A DNA stretch of 14,622 nt from NCBI GenBank assembly GCA_002435985.1, contig DIXD01000089.1:1-14622 (forward strand), given 5' to 3'. The position numbers and the translations under genes were made by a program. The notes beneath the pieces were generated by a model, which made no database searches, had not been told where the DNA came from, and saw nothing but the letters and a program-made list of their open reading frames with translations. Origin of the DNA: Spirochaetaceae bacterium UBA6089 (GTDB taxonomy: Bacteria; Spirochaetota; Spirochaetia; Treponematales; Rectinemataceae). Every line of letters begins with the position of its first letter. Position 1 is the stretch's first letter. Shown in pieces: positions 1 through 8,490 of the stretch.

Positions 1-2259
1 ATTTTCACGCCGATCATGATCGGCAAGGAACCGGATATCCAGCTCATCGAGCAGGTCATATCCGCTGACGGAATGATTGGTCTCGTGCTGCAAAAAGAGG
101 ACTCGGACGAGGCTTCGGCAGACAACCTGTTCCTGGTAGGGACTGCAGCCAAAATTATAAAGAAGGTCAATCTTCCTGACGGTGGAATCAATATTTTTAT
201 CTCGACATTCAAACGTTTTAGGGTTAAAAAGTATATCTCCAAAGAGCCACCGGTCATTGCTGCCGTGACCTACCTCGACGACGAGAATTTCGACACCGAC
301 GAGGTGAAGGCGCTCACGCGCGCGCTCATCAGTGAGATGAAGCAGCTCAGCGAGAACAACCCCCTCTTCTCTGAAGAGATGCGCCTCAATATGGTCAACA
401 TCGACAATCCCGGTAAGATCGCCGATTTCATCGCGAGCATCCTCAATATCGAGAAGAAGGAGCAGCAGGACATTCTGGAGACCCTCGATGTGCGGGAGCG
501 CATGGAGAAGGTTCTCATCCACATCGGCAGGGAAAAGGAGCTACTGCGTATTCAGAAAAAGGTGCAGGCCGAAATCAATGAAAGAATCGAAAAAAATCAG
601 CGTGAATATTTTCTGCGCGAGGAGCTCAAAACAATCAAGCAAGAGCTCGGCATGGCCCCGGACGCGCGCAGCTCTGACTACCAGCGTTTCCGCGAGAAGA
701 TCGATTCATTCAAATTCGAGGGAGAAATCAAGGAGATCGTGGAGCAGGAACTCGAAAAGTTTAATCTCATGGAGCCGTCTTCGAGCGAGTACATGGTAAC
801 GCGCAACTGGCTCGACCTCGTCTGTTCGCTTCCCTGGAACATCAATCTCTCTTCGGATTTCGACATAAAACATGCGCAGAAGGTCCTCGAGGAGGATCAC
901 TATGGGCTTATGGATGTAAAGGACCGCATCATCGAATACCTCGCCGTCCGAAAGTTGAAGAAAGACACGCGGGGTACCATTCTCTGTCTCGTCGGTCCTC
1001 CCGGCGTTGGAAAGACCAGTGTCGGTCGCTCGGTAGCGCGCGCCCTCGCCAAGCAGTTTTTCCGGTTTTCGGTGGGTGGTATGCGCGACGAGGCTGAAAT
1101 CAAAGGCCATCGCCGCACCTATGTCGGGGCCTTGCCGGGCAAGATCATCCAGGGGCTCAAGATCGCCAAAAGCCGTGACCCCGTGTTCATGATCGACGAG
1201 ATCGACAAGATGGGCATCTCCTATCAAGGAGACCCTTCGAGCGCCCTCCTCGAGGTCCTCGACCCCGAGCAGAACTTCAGCTTCAGGGACCACTACCTCG
1301 ATCTGCCCTTCGACATTTCGAACATCTTCTTCATCGTCACCGCGAACACCTTGGACACTATTCCTCGGCCTTTGCTCGACCGCATGGAAGTCATACAGCT
1401 TCCGGGCTATGTCGATGTGGAGAAGATCGAGATTGCCCGCCACTACCTCATTCCGCGGAGCCTCGAGCGTAATGGTCTCACAAAGAACCAGGTGAAATAT
1501 ACGCGGGAGGCACTTTTGGCGATCATCGATGGGTATGCGCGCGAAGCAGGTGTGCGCAATCTCGAAAAAGCCCTCGATAAAATTCACCGCAAGATAGCCA
1601 AGACTATCGTGATGGAAAGCACGCAGGAGGAGCGGATAGTCATCGACAAACATTCCGTGGAGAAATATCTGGGTAAGCCCATGTTCCGCGACGACGAGCT
1701 CAAGCGTGCGACTCGGCCGGGTATGGCGGTGGGCCTCGCGTGGACCAGCATGGGCGGCGACACCCTCATCATCGAGGCCGTGGCCAACCCCGGCAAGGAA
1801 GGCTTCAAGCTCACGGGCCAAATGGGGCCTGTGATGCAGGAGTCGGCCGGCATCGCCTACACCTATGTGAGGCATATCGCCGCGCAGAAATATGGCATCG
1901 ATGCCCAGTTCTTCGAGTCGAGGCAAATACACCTGCATATCCCCGAAGGCGCCACTCCCAAGGACGGCCCGTCCGCAGGCATCACAATGGCCACGGCGCT
2001 TCTATCGCTGGTCCTCAATAAACGCATCAAGGGCAACCTCGCCATGACAGGGGAGCTGAGCCTTACAGGGCAGGTCCTTCCAATAGGTGGTCTGCGCGAA
2101 AAAACCGTGGCTGCCAAGCGGAACAAGATAAGAGAGATCATCATTCCCGCGGCCAACGAAAAGGACCTCGACGAGATTCCCGAGCATGTAAAGAAGGGGC
2201 TTACATTCCACCCCGTCTCACGGATGGAGGAAGTGATCGATATCGTCTTTGGGACGTGA
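1..2259 (+). CDS. lon: ATP-dependent Lon protease, 5' end outside window
   Basis: Cytosolic ATP-dependent serine protease that degrades misfolded and regulatory proteins. The reading frame is open from base 1, so the ATG at 16 is internal; the visible 752 residues lack only a short N-terminal piece (usual length about 780-820). Counting from that ATG: LAN substrate-binding domain to about residue 180, a coiled-coil linker at about 180-260, then an AAA+ module with Walker A GPPGVGKT (327-334) and Walker B VFMIDEID (390-397). The C-terminal protease domain has PKDGPSAG with catalytic Ser653, and GGLREK with Lys696. Their spacing of 43 residues matches Ser679/Lys722 of E. coli Lon. All key residues are intact, so the enzyme should be active. 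It converges on the uridylyltransferase gene across a 66-bp gap with no clear terminator. The family call is certain; the start lies outside the window. Confidence 0.97.
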   Translation: MFTPIMIGKEPDIQLIEQVISADGMIGLVLQKEDSDEASADNLFLVGTAAKIIKKVNLPDGGINIFISTFKRFRVKKYISKEPPVIAAVTYLDDENFDTDEVKALTRALISEMKQLSENNPLFSEEMRLNMVNIDNPGKIADFIASILNIEKKEQQDILETLDVRERMEKVLIHIGREKELLRIQKKVQAEINERIEKNQREYFLREELKTIKQELGMAPDARSSDYQRFREKIDSFKFEGEIKEIVEQELEKFNLMEPSSSEYMVTRNWLDLVCSLPWNINLSSDFDIKHAQKVLEEDHYGLMDVKDRIIEYLAVRKLKKDTRGTILCLVGPPGVGKTSVGRSVARALAKQFFRFSVGGMRDEAEIKGHRRTYVGALPGKIIQGLKIAKSRDPVFMIDEIDKMGISYQGDPSSALLEVLDPEQNFSFRDHYLDLPFDISNIFFIVTANTLDTIPRPLLDRMEVIQLPGYVDVEKIEIARHYLIPRSLERNGLTKNQVKYTREALLAIIDGYAREAGVRNLEKALDKIHRKIAKTIVMESTQEERIVIDKHSVEKYLGKPMFRDDELKRATRPGMAVGLAWTSMGGDTLIIEAVANPGKEGFKLTGQMGPVMQESAGIAYTYVRHIAAQKYGIDAQFFESRQIHLHIPEGATPKDGPSAGITMATALLSLVLNKRIKGNLAMTGELSLTGQVLPIGGLREKTVAAKRNKIREIIIPAANEKDLDEIPEHVKKGLTFHPVSRMEEVIDIVFGT

Positions 2260-2325
2260 TTCGCTCTGAATCTGCACGGCGGAGTCAACACGCCTACTTC
2301 GGATGAAGGAATAGCCGGGAGCTAC

Positions 2326-3915
2326 TCAAGGCCGGGTGACTTCGCGAGGCAGCCAGCGGCCGCCGACGCAGCGCAAGCCGTAGACATGTTCCAAAAGCCA
2401 GCGCTGCCCCTTGCGGAGCAGCGTCCCCGTTTGCCTCAACGAAACGGGCACCGATGCATCGTCGATGCCGAATCCGCTCGTGAGGAGCATTTCGGCCAGC
2501 ATTTTGGCGGCTAAAAAGCGTTTTCTCTTGTCCACGGCGAAGGCAATGAAATCGGGCAGGAGGGAGACTATTTCCCAGGTTACCTGTTCGGCCTGTGAGT
2601 AAGAGCCTGCATCCTTGTTCTGATCAGAGAAACGCAGGGGAAGATTCCTCGCAACCTCTTCGAGATGCGGCACGAGCCAGTCGAGATCGAACATACCCGT
2701 CGCGCAATTGAACAGTATCTGTGCACCTTGCCGCTCGAGGCGCTCGATCTCCGCAAGCTCGATTGCAGGACCGATGTCGACGACATTCTTCGAGCCGTCC
2801 TGCGTGTATACCAGGATACCCCCTTTCAGGTCTACGGGGGTCTTGAAGGAGAAATCGAAGCCTGCAGGTTTGCCGGAAATTCCGAGGATGGCGAGCTCGA
2901 CAGGGTCGGCATAGGCGCCTATATTGTCGACATTGCTCAGCATCGCGTAGCGCATGCCTTTTCTCTGAAGCTCGCGGAAAACGTCGGCGAGAACCATAAA
3001 GCTTTGGCCATGGCCTCCGGGGAGGGCGAGTGCACAGTGCTCTCTGCTGTACGCCCTGTCGAAAATACGCTTGGGGCGGCCCTCGGCGGAATGCGTATAC
3101 GCGGCGATCATGGGCTGAATTCCGCTCAACCAGTCCGAAGCCCTTAGGCCGACCTCGGCTGCGAGAGAGGCGAGAAAAGGCGAGTGCTGAAGATCTTCAT
3201 ACGCGCGCATCAGCTGGTCGTGGTTTGCCGTGCTCGTCATCTGAAAGAGGGGCATGAAAGGCTCGCGTCGGTGCTGATGTCGAAGCTTCTGTGCGGAGAG
3301 GAGGCGAGCTCGCATTTTGAGCTCAAGGAAGGTTGCGCCCGGCGAGCCGTCGGGATTGATGTATCCAGGAGTCAGGCCTTTCGGCATGTCTCTGTACTGC
3401 GCTGCGAAGCGCTCAAAGGAAGACTTAAGGGCGGAGAATAAAGCCTCGTCGATGGCGCGGTTTTTTTTGAGGTCGGCGTAGCTTGTGGCAGAGCCCCCAT
3501 TGAGGACGCCGTATGCGCAACGCCAGAGCATCTGCTCGCCGATGGTCTTGAGGGCATCGGTCGTAAAAGAAAGAAAAATTTCCGTCCCCTCTCGTCGTTC
3601 GAACACTGTGCCTCTCTCCGGAGCAAGATCGCCGGAGAGAGAAATGCCGTTTTTTTGGAGATTTGCAAGGGCCTTGTCCTTCGAGAAACGAAATAAGATT
3701 CTATCTGGGTTTCTGTCGCGGATATCGACTACGCCGATTCCGTCGATCGGGGGGACACCACTGGGAACCACCTTGGCGAAGTGATCGAAATCGCCGCGGT
3801 TGTATCGATTCAGAATATCGAGCGTGAGGCCGATGTCGATATGCTTTGCGATCATGTCCTCCCGCAGCGCCGGATCCAGCTCTTCTTCTGTCACAGATCT
3901 TTCCGCGTTACGCAT
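2326..3915 (-). CDS. UDPGP-family UTP-sugar-1-phosphate uridylyltransferase
   Basis: Probably makes UDP-glucose (or a related UDP-sugar such as UDP-GlcNAc) from UTP and the sugar-1-phosphate in the cytosol. The 529 residues carry UDPGP-type landmarks in order: a glycine-rich loop LNGGSATS (138-145), GATFLELKMRARLL (193-206), FMPLFQMTSTANHDQL (220-235), PGGHG (299-303), SNVDNIGA (327-334) and VDLKGG (361-366). The glycine loop is unusual: most relatives have GG followed by GT(R/S). The first four codons overlap the end of glk by 8 bp (ATGCGTAA), and no Shine-Dalgarno is visible before the ATG, so translation is probably coupled to glk. It is the last gene of the leftward operon. With glucokinase and the mutase upstream, UDP-glucose is the likeliest product; this is inferred from context, and UDP-GlcNAc pyrophosphorylase is the main alternative. 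Confidence 0.85.
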   Translation of the reverse strand: MRNAERSVTEEELDPALREDMIAKHIDIGLTLDILNRYNRGDFDHFAKVVPSGVPPIDGIGVVDIRDRNPDRILFRFSKDKALANLQKNGISLSGDLAPERGTVFERREGTEIFLSFTTDALKTIGEQMLWRCAYGVLNGGSATSYADLKKNRAIDEALFSALKSSFERFAAQYRDMPKGLTPGYINPDGSPGATFLELKMRARLLSAQKLRHQHRREPFMPLFQMTSTANHDQLMRAYEDLQHSPFLASLAAEVGLRASDWLSGIQPMIAAYTHSAEGRPKRIFDRAYSREHCALALPGGHGQSFMVLADVFRELQRKGMRYAMLSNVDNIGAYADPVELAILGISGKPAGFDFSFKTPVDLKGGILVYTQDGSKNVVDIGPAIELAEIERLERQGAQILFNCATGMFDLDWLVPHLEEVARNLPLRFSDQNKDAGSYSQAEQVTWEIVSLLPDFIAFAVDKRKRFLAAKMLAEMLLTSGFGIDDASVPVSLRQTGTLLRKGQRWLLEHVYGLRCVGGRWLPREVTRP

Positions 3916-5008
3916 GAGCAGAAAACTGTTGTGCAGCGACCGCTGCGCCCAAGAGGGAGATGTCGTAATTTTTTACGATCATGACGGGAGTGTGCGCCAG
4001 GAATTGGCGGATGTGCTGGGCATAGTTTTTCTCGAACCAGCGCATAAACCGCGCATTTTTTATGAGCCACGGCTCGTTTTTGGAAGAGATGCCTCCTGCG
4101 AGCCATACGCCGCCCGGAGGCAGAAAAATAGAGGCCAGATTAGCCGCCTTGAGCGCGTAGAGCCGGGTAAAGAGTTCCATGGTGAGCGCACAGAATGCAT
4201 CATCCTCGGCATGGAGGGCAATATTGGCGGGCCAGTCCAGGCGCCGAGAAGCCAGAATGTTTCGGGCTCTGTCCGAAAGACCTGCCTCCAACGCTGCACG
4301 CGGAACCTCGTCTTCATAGTCGCTGGACAAAAGCCCTGTATCGAATTCGTCCGAACAAATGAATTTGAAGATATTCGCTATTCCTTGTCCTGAGATGGCT
4401 ATCTCGGCTCCGGCGGCGTAGCTGTATCTGTCGCTCAGCCAACGGTGTATCGCTCGGCTGAGATCATCGAAACAAGGCATCTCCGAGTGTCCTCCTTCCG
4501 AAGGAAAGGCCTTGATCTGGTCGCCACTGCGGTCGACAAAGCCCACGCCGAGCCCTGTTCCAGCCCCAATGACGAGCATGATCCCATCGCGTGGCGCATA
4601 CAGGGAACCATCCGTGTGCGGAAGCTGCGTTACCGCCTCGGAGTCTCGGTAATCGAGGAGCGTTACCGCATACGATAGGGCGGTAAAGTCATTGATCAAT
4701 TTGACGGGCGTATTGAGCTCGGAAGAAATTTCCAAGGCGCGGATGCTCCAGGGTGCATTGGTAAGAGGAATACTTTCGTCCGGAAGAACCGGCCCCGCGC
4801 CTGAGATGCAGCAGAAGTCGATGGACTCCGCAGTGCCGGCAGCCCGCGCTTCCATAAGAAAGCGCTTTATGGGGTCGAGCAGAGATTTTTCCTGCTTGGT
4901 CGAGAACCGCGCCTTTTTTATGAGATGGATACCGGATTGATCGTGTCGTGCAAGGGCTAAATTGGTATTCGTGCCGCCGACATCGCCGACAAGGAATACG
5001 TTACTCAT
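3908..5008 (-). CDS. glk: Glucokinase (Glk family)
   Basis: Phosphorylates glucose to glucose-6-phosphate with ATP in the cytosol. The sequence fits the E. coli-type Glk family rather than the ROK family. It shows the phosphate-binding GDVGGTN (8-14), LINDFTA with catalytic Asp107, GTGLG (150-154), and EGGH (171-174), which lines up with the sugar-binding Glu/His pair. At 366 residues it is longer than E. coli Glk (321); part of the extra length is in the C-terminal half. The start is an ATG 21 bp after the M23 gene; there is no good Shine-Dalgarno, although a TATACT sequence lies directly upstream. It overlaps the next gene by 8 bp. The product would feed the mutase encoded upstream in the same operon. 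A different hexose substrate cannot be excluded. Confidence 0.93.
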   Translation of the reverse strand: MSNVFLVGDVGGTNTNLALARHDQSGIHLIKKARFSTKQEKSLLDPIKRFLMEARAAGTAESIDFCCISGAGPVLPDESIPLTNAPWSIRALEISSELNTPVKLINDFTALSYAVTLLDYRDSEAVTQLPHTDGSLYAPRDGIMLVIGAGTGLGVGFVDRSGDQIKAFPSEGGHSEMPCFDDLSRAIHRWLSDRYSYAAGAEIAISGQGIANIFKFICSDEFDTGLLSSDYEDEVPRAALEAGLSDRARNILASRRLDWPANIALHAEDDAFCALTMELFTRLYALKAANLASIFLPPGGVWLAGGISSKNEPWLIKNARFMRWFEKNYAQHIRQFLAHTPVMIVKNYDISLLGAAVAAQQFSAHA

Positions 5009-5029
5009 GAGTATACTATAGCCGAAAAA

Positions 5030-6007
5030 TCATTCCGATGGAACGGCCGGGGAGAGGACGGCATTTTTTCGCGCCGAGCCCTGAAGAAAGGCAATAATCT
5101 GGGTGTTTCTGAGCGGCTTACCCTTGTGTGCATCGAATATTTCGAGGTGGAGGTGGTCTCCGCCGCCTTTTTTTCGCGCATTGATGCCCGTATTGCCGCC
5201 GTGTCCAATTGCCTGCCCTCGCCGGACGATCTGTCCTTTCTCCACGAGCGCATCGTAAAGGTGAAAATAGAGGAAATATCTCTTTTCCTCGGGGGAATAT
5301 ATGATGACGCCGTTGCCGGCTTTCGGAGAAATGCCGCCTTTCAAAAATGAGAGCGATTGGCTTGTTCTCGGAAAACCGACCCAGCCGCTTTCTGCAGCGA
5401 CCACGATGCCGTCGCTCAGCGAATGGATCATGGGGCCGCGCTGAATATTGCCGGGCAGATATTCTACCTCTTTAAGGAAAATGTCGAGGGCGAAGGTGTG
5501 CGAATAATCGAGGTCCTGAAGTCTGGGTAAGGTAAAAAGACGGGGTAGCGTGACATCTCCCTGCCAGGAATCCGCCTCTTTTTCTACCCAGTCGCGCGGT
5601 ACAGCAGGGGCATACACCTTCATAGCCTCATACAACACATCGAACATAGACTCGTACCTTGGCCTCAGTGTACTCATGCTTTCGTGAAGGGCTGCGATTC
5701 GGTCATAGTACAGCTCTGCGGGGTAGGATAGGCCATCGAGCTCTCGATATTCTTCAGAATCTTCGTTGTCTATGAGCATGGCGAGGATATGGCCCGACGA
5801 AGGGATGAGCATGGAGGCCAGCACGTGTGGATCGTAGCCCTTCTTGATGCCTTCCATGACGGCATCTTCGCCGATCTGTGTTTGTCCCCATACCTCTGGG
5901 TATGGATTCAGGGAGAGCATCGCGAACCGAATGCTCATCACTATGATGATACACAAAAGGATCTGAATACTATGCTTTATTCGAAACCACACGGAACTGC
6001 CTTTCAA
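5030..6007 (-). CDS. Membrane-anchored M23 (LytM-type) peptidase
   Basis: Probable zinc endopeptidase or scaffold acting on peptidoglycan outside the inner membrane. The N-terminus has a basic stretch and then one hydrophobic segment (about 13-32), with no lipobox, so an uncleaved anchor is likely. The M23 domain is C-terminal: FALDI with Asp175 and nearby His170 as likely first zinc ligands, YFHL with His249, the turn VRRGQAIGHGGNTG (261-274), and HLHLE with His285/His287. The first motif is spaced as HxxxxD instead of the usual HxxxD, with extra residues before the following strand, so activity is probable but not certain. The start is a TTG. It is in the same frame as the upstream exonuclease gene and 15 bp after its stop; a start at Met24 would remove most of the anchor. 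Residues 40-165 match nothing I recognise. Confidence 0.85.
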   Translation of the reverse strand: MKGSSVWFRIKHSIQILLCIIIVMSIRFAMLSLNPYPEVWGQTQIGEDAVMEGIKKGYDPHVLASMLIPSSGHILAMLIDNEDSEEYRELDGLSYPAELYYDRIAALHESMSTLRPRYESMFDVLYEAMKVYAPAVPRDWVEKEADSWQGDVTLPRLFTLPRLQDLDYSHTFALDIFLKEVEYLPGNIQRGPMIHSLSDGIVVAAESGWVGFPRTSQSLSFLKGGISPKAGNGVIIYSPEEKRYFLYFHLYDALVEKGQIVRRGQAIGHGGNTGINARKKGGGDHLHLEIFDAHKGKPLRNTQIIAFLQGSARKNAVLSPAVPSE

Positions 6008-6022
6008 TAGTAAGATTGATTC

Positions 6023-6706
6023 TCAGCATTTCTCGGTAAGAATTCTGAGCGATGCCGCGAACAGCCGCATACAGGTGAGAGCGTCTCCGAGCGCTCGGTG
6101 ACGGGCATCGGACTGAAGACCAATCGAGAAGGCAAGCTTCCCAAGATTATACGAGGGCATGGATGGAAAAGCGAGTTTAGCCATGCCGAATGTGTCAGCA
6201 CATTCCTGAAAGTCTGTTGCCATCTGTGCCCGCTCGAATTCTTTTTCGAGAAAACCGATATCGAAGAGCACATTGTGCCCCACGATCACTCGTCCGTCAC
6301 AGATGTCGGAAATCTTTTGGGTAATATCTCCAAACAGCGGCGCATTTGCCACATCCGCCTCGGTAATGCCGTGGATACGGCTCGCCTGTGCAGGAATGGC
6401 GACACCTGGATTGATCAGTGTAGAAAACCGGTCCTCCTCAGAGAGGGCCCCTTCTTTATCGAAGAAGAAGCGAACAAGCGCTATTTCGACAATCTTCTCC
6501 AGCTCGGCATTCAGTCCTGTCGTCTCGACGTCCAGGGCTACGTAGGGACGTTCCTCCCACGGCACTTCATCGCAGATAGGCAATGGCCAAGAGAGGGCTT
6601 TCCAGCGCCCAAATTCTTTTTTATACCATGGCGCAGAAGGAGTACGGGCTTCTTCAGTTTTTCCAACAAGTGATGCCCAGAGAGGGGCGCCTCGTTCGTC
6701 TATCAT
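6023..6706 (-). CDS. DnaQ-like DEDDh 3'-5' exonuclease
   Basis: 3'-5' exonuclease of the DnaQ/PolC-epsilon type, probably cutting DNA or RNA ends. All five catalytic residues are present: ALDVETTGL with Asp59 and Glu61 (Exo I), GHNVLFDIGFL with Asp149 (Exo II), and HRALGDA with His203 and Asp208 (Exo III, DEDDh type). The HGIT sequence (112-115) is also typical. At 227 residues there is no polymerase or helicase domain, so it is a stand-alone nuclease. It has an extra N-terminal region of about 52 residues, rich in tryptophan and proline, before the catalytic fold. Its ATG overlaps the mutase stop codon as ATGA, which implies coupled translation. It could be a DNA polymerase III epsilon-like proofreader, an exonuclease X or RNase T relative, or a repair nuclease; the sequence alone does not decide. 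Confidence 0.9.
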   Translation of the reverse strand: MIDERGAPLWASLVGKTEEARTPSAPWYKKEFGRWKALSWPLPICDEVPWEERPYVALDVETTGLNAELEKIVEIALVRFFFDKEGALSEEDRFSTLINPGVAIPAQASRIHGITEADVANAPLFGDITQKISDICDGRVIVGHNVLFDIGFLEKEFERAQMATDFQECADTFGMAKLAFPSMPSYNLGKLAFSIGLQSDARHRALGDALTCMRLFAASLRILTEKC

Positions 6707-8451
6707 CTGCGGCGTGAATCGATCAGACTGCGGATATCTGTCTCGATCAAAGTGATTTTTTTCTTCGTCATTTCTTTGCTGACGGAGAGTTCATCGCCTC
6801 GACTGTGGCACAGGATATAGTATTTGATCTTTGGTTCGGTGCCTGACGGGCGTACGGTGAGGAGCGTCCCATCTTCGAGGCGCCACTGGATGACATCGCT
6901 CTGAGGCAGGTCCACCTTGGTCAGGCTGCCGTCTCTGTCCTGCTCGATCCCTGTTTTGATATCCCGCGTTCGGATCACCTCCAGACCGCCGAACTTCCCA
7001 GGAGCTTCTCTGCGGTAGTAGTCCATGATGCCTTTCATAATCTGCATGCCCCGTGCCCCTTCAAAATAAAAGCTTAGGCCCTTTTCCTCGTAATATCCGT
7101 ATTCCCGGTATAGGTCATCAAGGCGTTCGAGGAGACTTTTGCCCTTAGAGCGCCAGTAGAGCGTCATTTCGACAGTCAACGCCGCCGCGGAGATGCCGTC
7201 CTTATCTCGAACCTCAGACTCGATGAGATATCCGTACGACTCCTCGGAGGCATACACGAAATCGTAGTGTTCCCGCTCGAAGCGTCTCATGAGGTCTGCA
7301 ATCCACTTGAAGCCCGTGAGGCACTCGAAGCTGGCGATGCCGTTTTTTTCGGCGATTGCTTTTTGGAATTCGGTTGTGACCACGCTGCGGATGGCCGCGG
7401 GACGTGGAGGCATTATGCCGAGTTCCTTCAACGTGAGGGCAATATAGTCAAGATGAAGTACCCCAAGCTGATTGCCTGTGAGGAGCACAAAGCCCCCTGC
7501 GCCATCGGGCACCGCGATACCGAGGCGATCGGCGTCCGGGTCGGTGGCCATGACGACATCGGCGTGCGTCTTTTTGCCGAGTTCGATCGCCATGGCGAGC
7601 GCGGCCGGTTCCTCGGGGTTGGGGTAGGACACCGTGGGAAACTCGCCGTCAGGTTCGCGCTGCTCCGGGACAGTGAGCACATTTAGACCGAACTCTCCCA
7701 TAATGTGCTCGAAGAGCATGGCTCCCGTGCCATGAAGCGGCGTGTACACGATGCTGACCGATTTTCCAAACTGCGTAAAGAGTTCTGGCCTCATGAGGTG
7801 GGATTTCACCATTGCGACATAGGCGTCGTCGACATCTTTGTCGATGTTCACCAAGAGGCCTTTGGCGCGGGCTTCACCTTCCATGATGAGTTTGACGTCT
7901 TTCACCTTGAGCACTTTTTCGATGATGCCGCTGTCGTGCGGGGGAACCACCTGCGAGCCGTCGTTCCAGTAGGCCTTATAACCGTTGTACTGAGGGGGAT
8001 TGTGGCTTGCAGTGACGACAACGCCGGTATCCGCGCCGACCATACGGATCGCATATGACAGCTCGGGGGTTGGTCGCAGCGAAGAAAACAGATACGCCTT
8101 GATGCCATTGGCCGCAAAGACCAGCGCCGTAGCGAGCGCAAACTCCTTCGATTTTCGTCGAGAATCGTAGGCTATGCATGCGGAAAGCGGCCTATGCGGA
8201 AACTGCTCCTTGAGGTAGTCGGACAAGCCCTGGGTAGTCCTCGTAACAACAAGGGTGTTCATGCGATTGAATCCCCCGCCGATGACGCCGCGAAGTCCTC
8301 CCGTGCCGAACTCCAGGTCCCGGTAGAAACGGTCCTCGAGCTCTTTCCAGTCCCCTTTCTGGAGGAGAGCCTTCACTTCGTCGGAAAAGAAAGGATCCGT
8401 CTCATGAGCAATATAGTCTTGTGCCCGCGCAATAATTTCTTCTCGATTCAT
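6703..8451 (-). CDS. Phosphoglucomutase/phosphomannomutase (phospho-sugar mutase)
   Basis: Interconverts hexose-6-phosphate and hexose-1-phosphate; here most likely glucose-6-P and glucose-1-P. It belongs to the alpha-D-phosphohexomutase superfamily, and its 582 residues fit the PgcA-like type. Motifs in order: FGTGGLRG (48-55), TASHNPPQYNGYK (147-159) with the phosphorylated Ser149, metal-binding DPDADR (304-309), sugar-binding EESYGY (403-408), and phosphate-binding RPSGTEPK (534-541). The active site is complete. The ATG at 8451 has a good Shine-Dalgarno (AGGAG, 5 nt upstream). It is the first gene of the tight five-gene block, with a 128-bp leader after the HAD gene that holds two dyads. 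Its place between glucokinase and a UDP-sugar synthase supports a glucose-1-P role. Dual activity on mannose phosphates is possible. Confidence 0.95.
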   Translation of the reverse strand: MNREEIIARAQDYIAHETDPFFSDEVKALLQKGDWKELEDRFYRDLEFGTGGLRGVIGGGFNRMNTLVVTRTTQGLSDYLKEQFPHRPLSACIAYDSRRKSKEFALATALVFAANGIKAYLFSSLRPTPELSYAIRMVGADTGVVVTASHNPPQYNGYKAYWNDGSQVVPPHDSGIIEKVLKVKDVKLIMEGEARAKGLLVNIDKDVDDAYVAMVKSHLMRPELFTQFGKSVSIVYTPLHGTGAMLFEHIMGEFGLNVLTVPEQREPDGEFPTVSYPNPEEPAALAMAIELGKKTHADVVMATDPDADRLGIAVPDGAGGFVLLTGNQLGVLHLDYIALTLKELGIMPPRPAAIRSVVTTEFQKAIAEKNGIASFECLTGFKWIADLMRRFEREHYDFVYASEESYGYLIESEVRDKDGISAAALTVEMTLYWRSKGKSLLERLDDLYREYGYYEEKGLSFYFEGARGMQIMKGIMDYYRREAPGKFGGLEVIRTRDIKTGIEQDRDGSLTKVDLPQSDVIQWRLEDGTLLTVRPSGTEPKIKYYILCHSRGDELSVSKEMTKKKITLIETDIRSLIDSRRR

Positions 8452-8456
8452 ACTCT

Positions 8457-8475
8457 CTCCTCAAGAATAATCTTG
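8457..8475 (-). promoter_or_regulatory. Shine-Dalgarno of the mutase gene with adjacent small hairpin
   Basis: Read leftward, AGGAG (8461-8457) lies 5 nt before the mutase ATG. Directly upstream is a near-palindrome, CAAGATTATTCTTG (8475-8462), which could form a 5-bp stem with a TTAT loop touching the ribosome-binding site. The Shine-Dalgarno is clear. A regulatory role for the small stem is speculation. Confidence 0.5.
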
Positions 8476-8490
8476 GGCTTTAGTCTCAAA

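Noticed and set aside
16..18. ATG as the start of lon
   Set aside because: The frame is open to base 1, and the residues before it fit the normal Lon N-terminal domain, so the true start lies upstream of the window.
706..1938. 410-codon open frame on the - strand
   Set aside because: It lies wholly inside lon on the opposite strand, with no known motif and no ribosome-binding context. Treated as a shadow of lon.
2312..2324. Small inverted repeat TAGC/GCTA after the uridylyltransferase stop
   Set aside because: Only 4 bp of stem and a poor T-tract (TTCCTT). Too weak to call a terminator.
3461..3468. Run of eight T giving an A AAA AAC slippery heptamer in the uridylyltransferase, with a second at 3650-3656
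   Set aside because: The same heptamer occurs at other Lys-Asn codons in the window, for example in the mutase, so it reflects codon choice. A -1 shift at 3461 gives only a short tail before a stop and no meaningful product.
5009..5020. TATACT/GTATAC sequence directly before glk as a promoter
   Set aside because: It is almost at the start codon and has no -35 at a suitable distance, so it would imply a leaderless transcript without other support.
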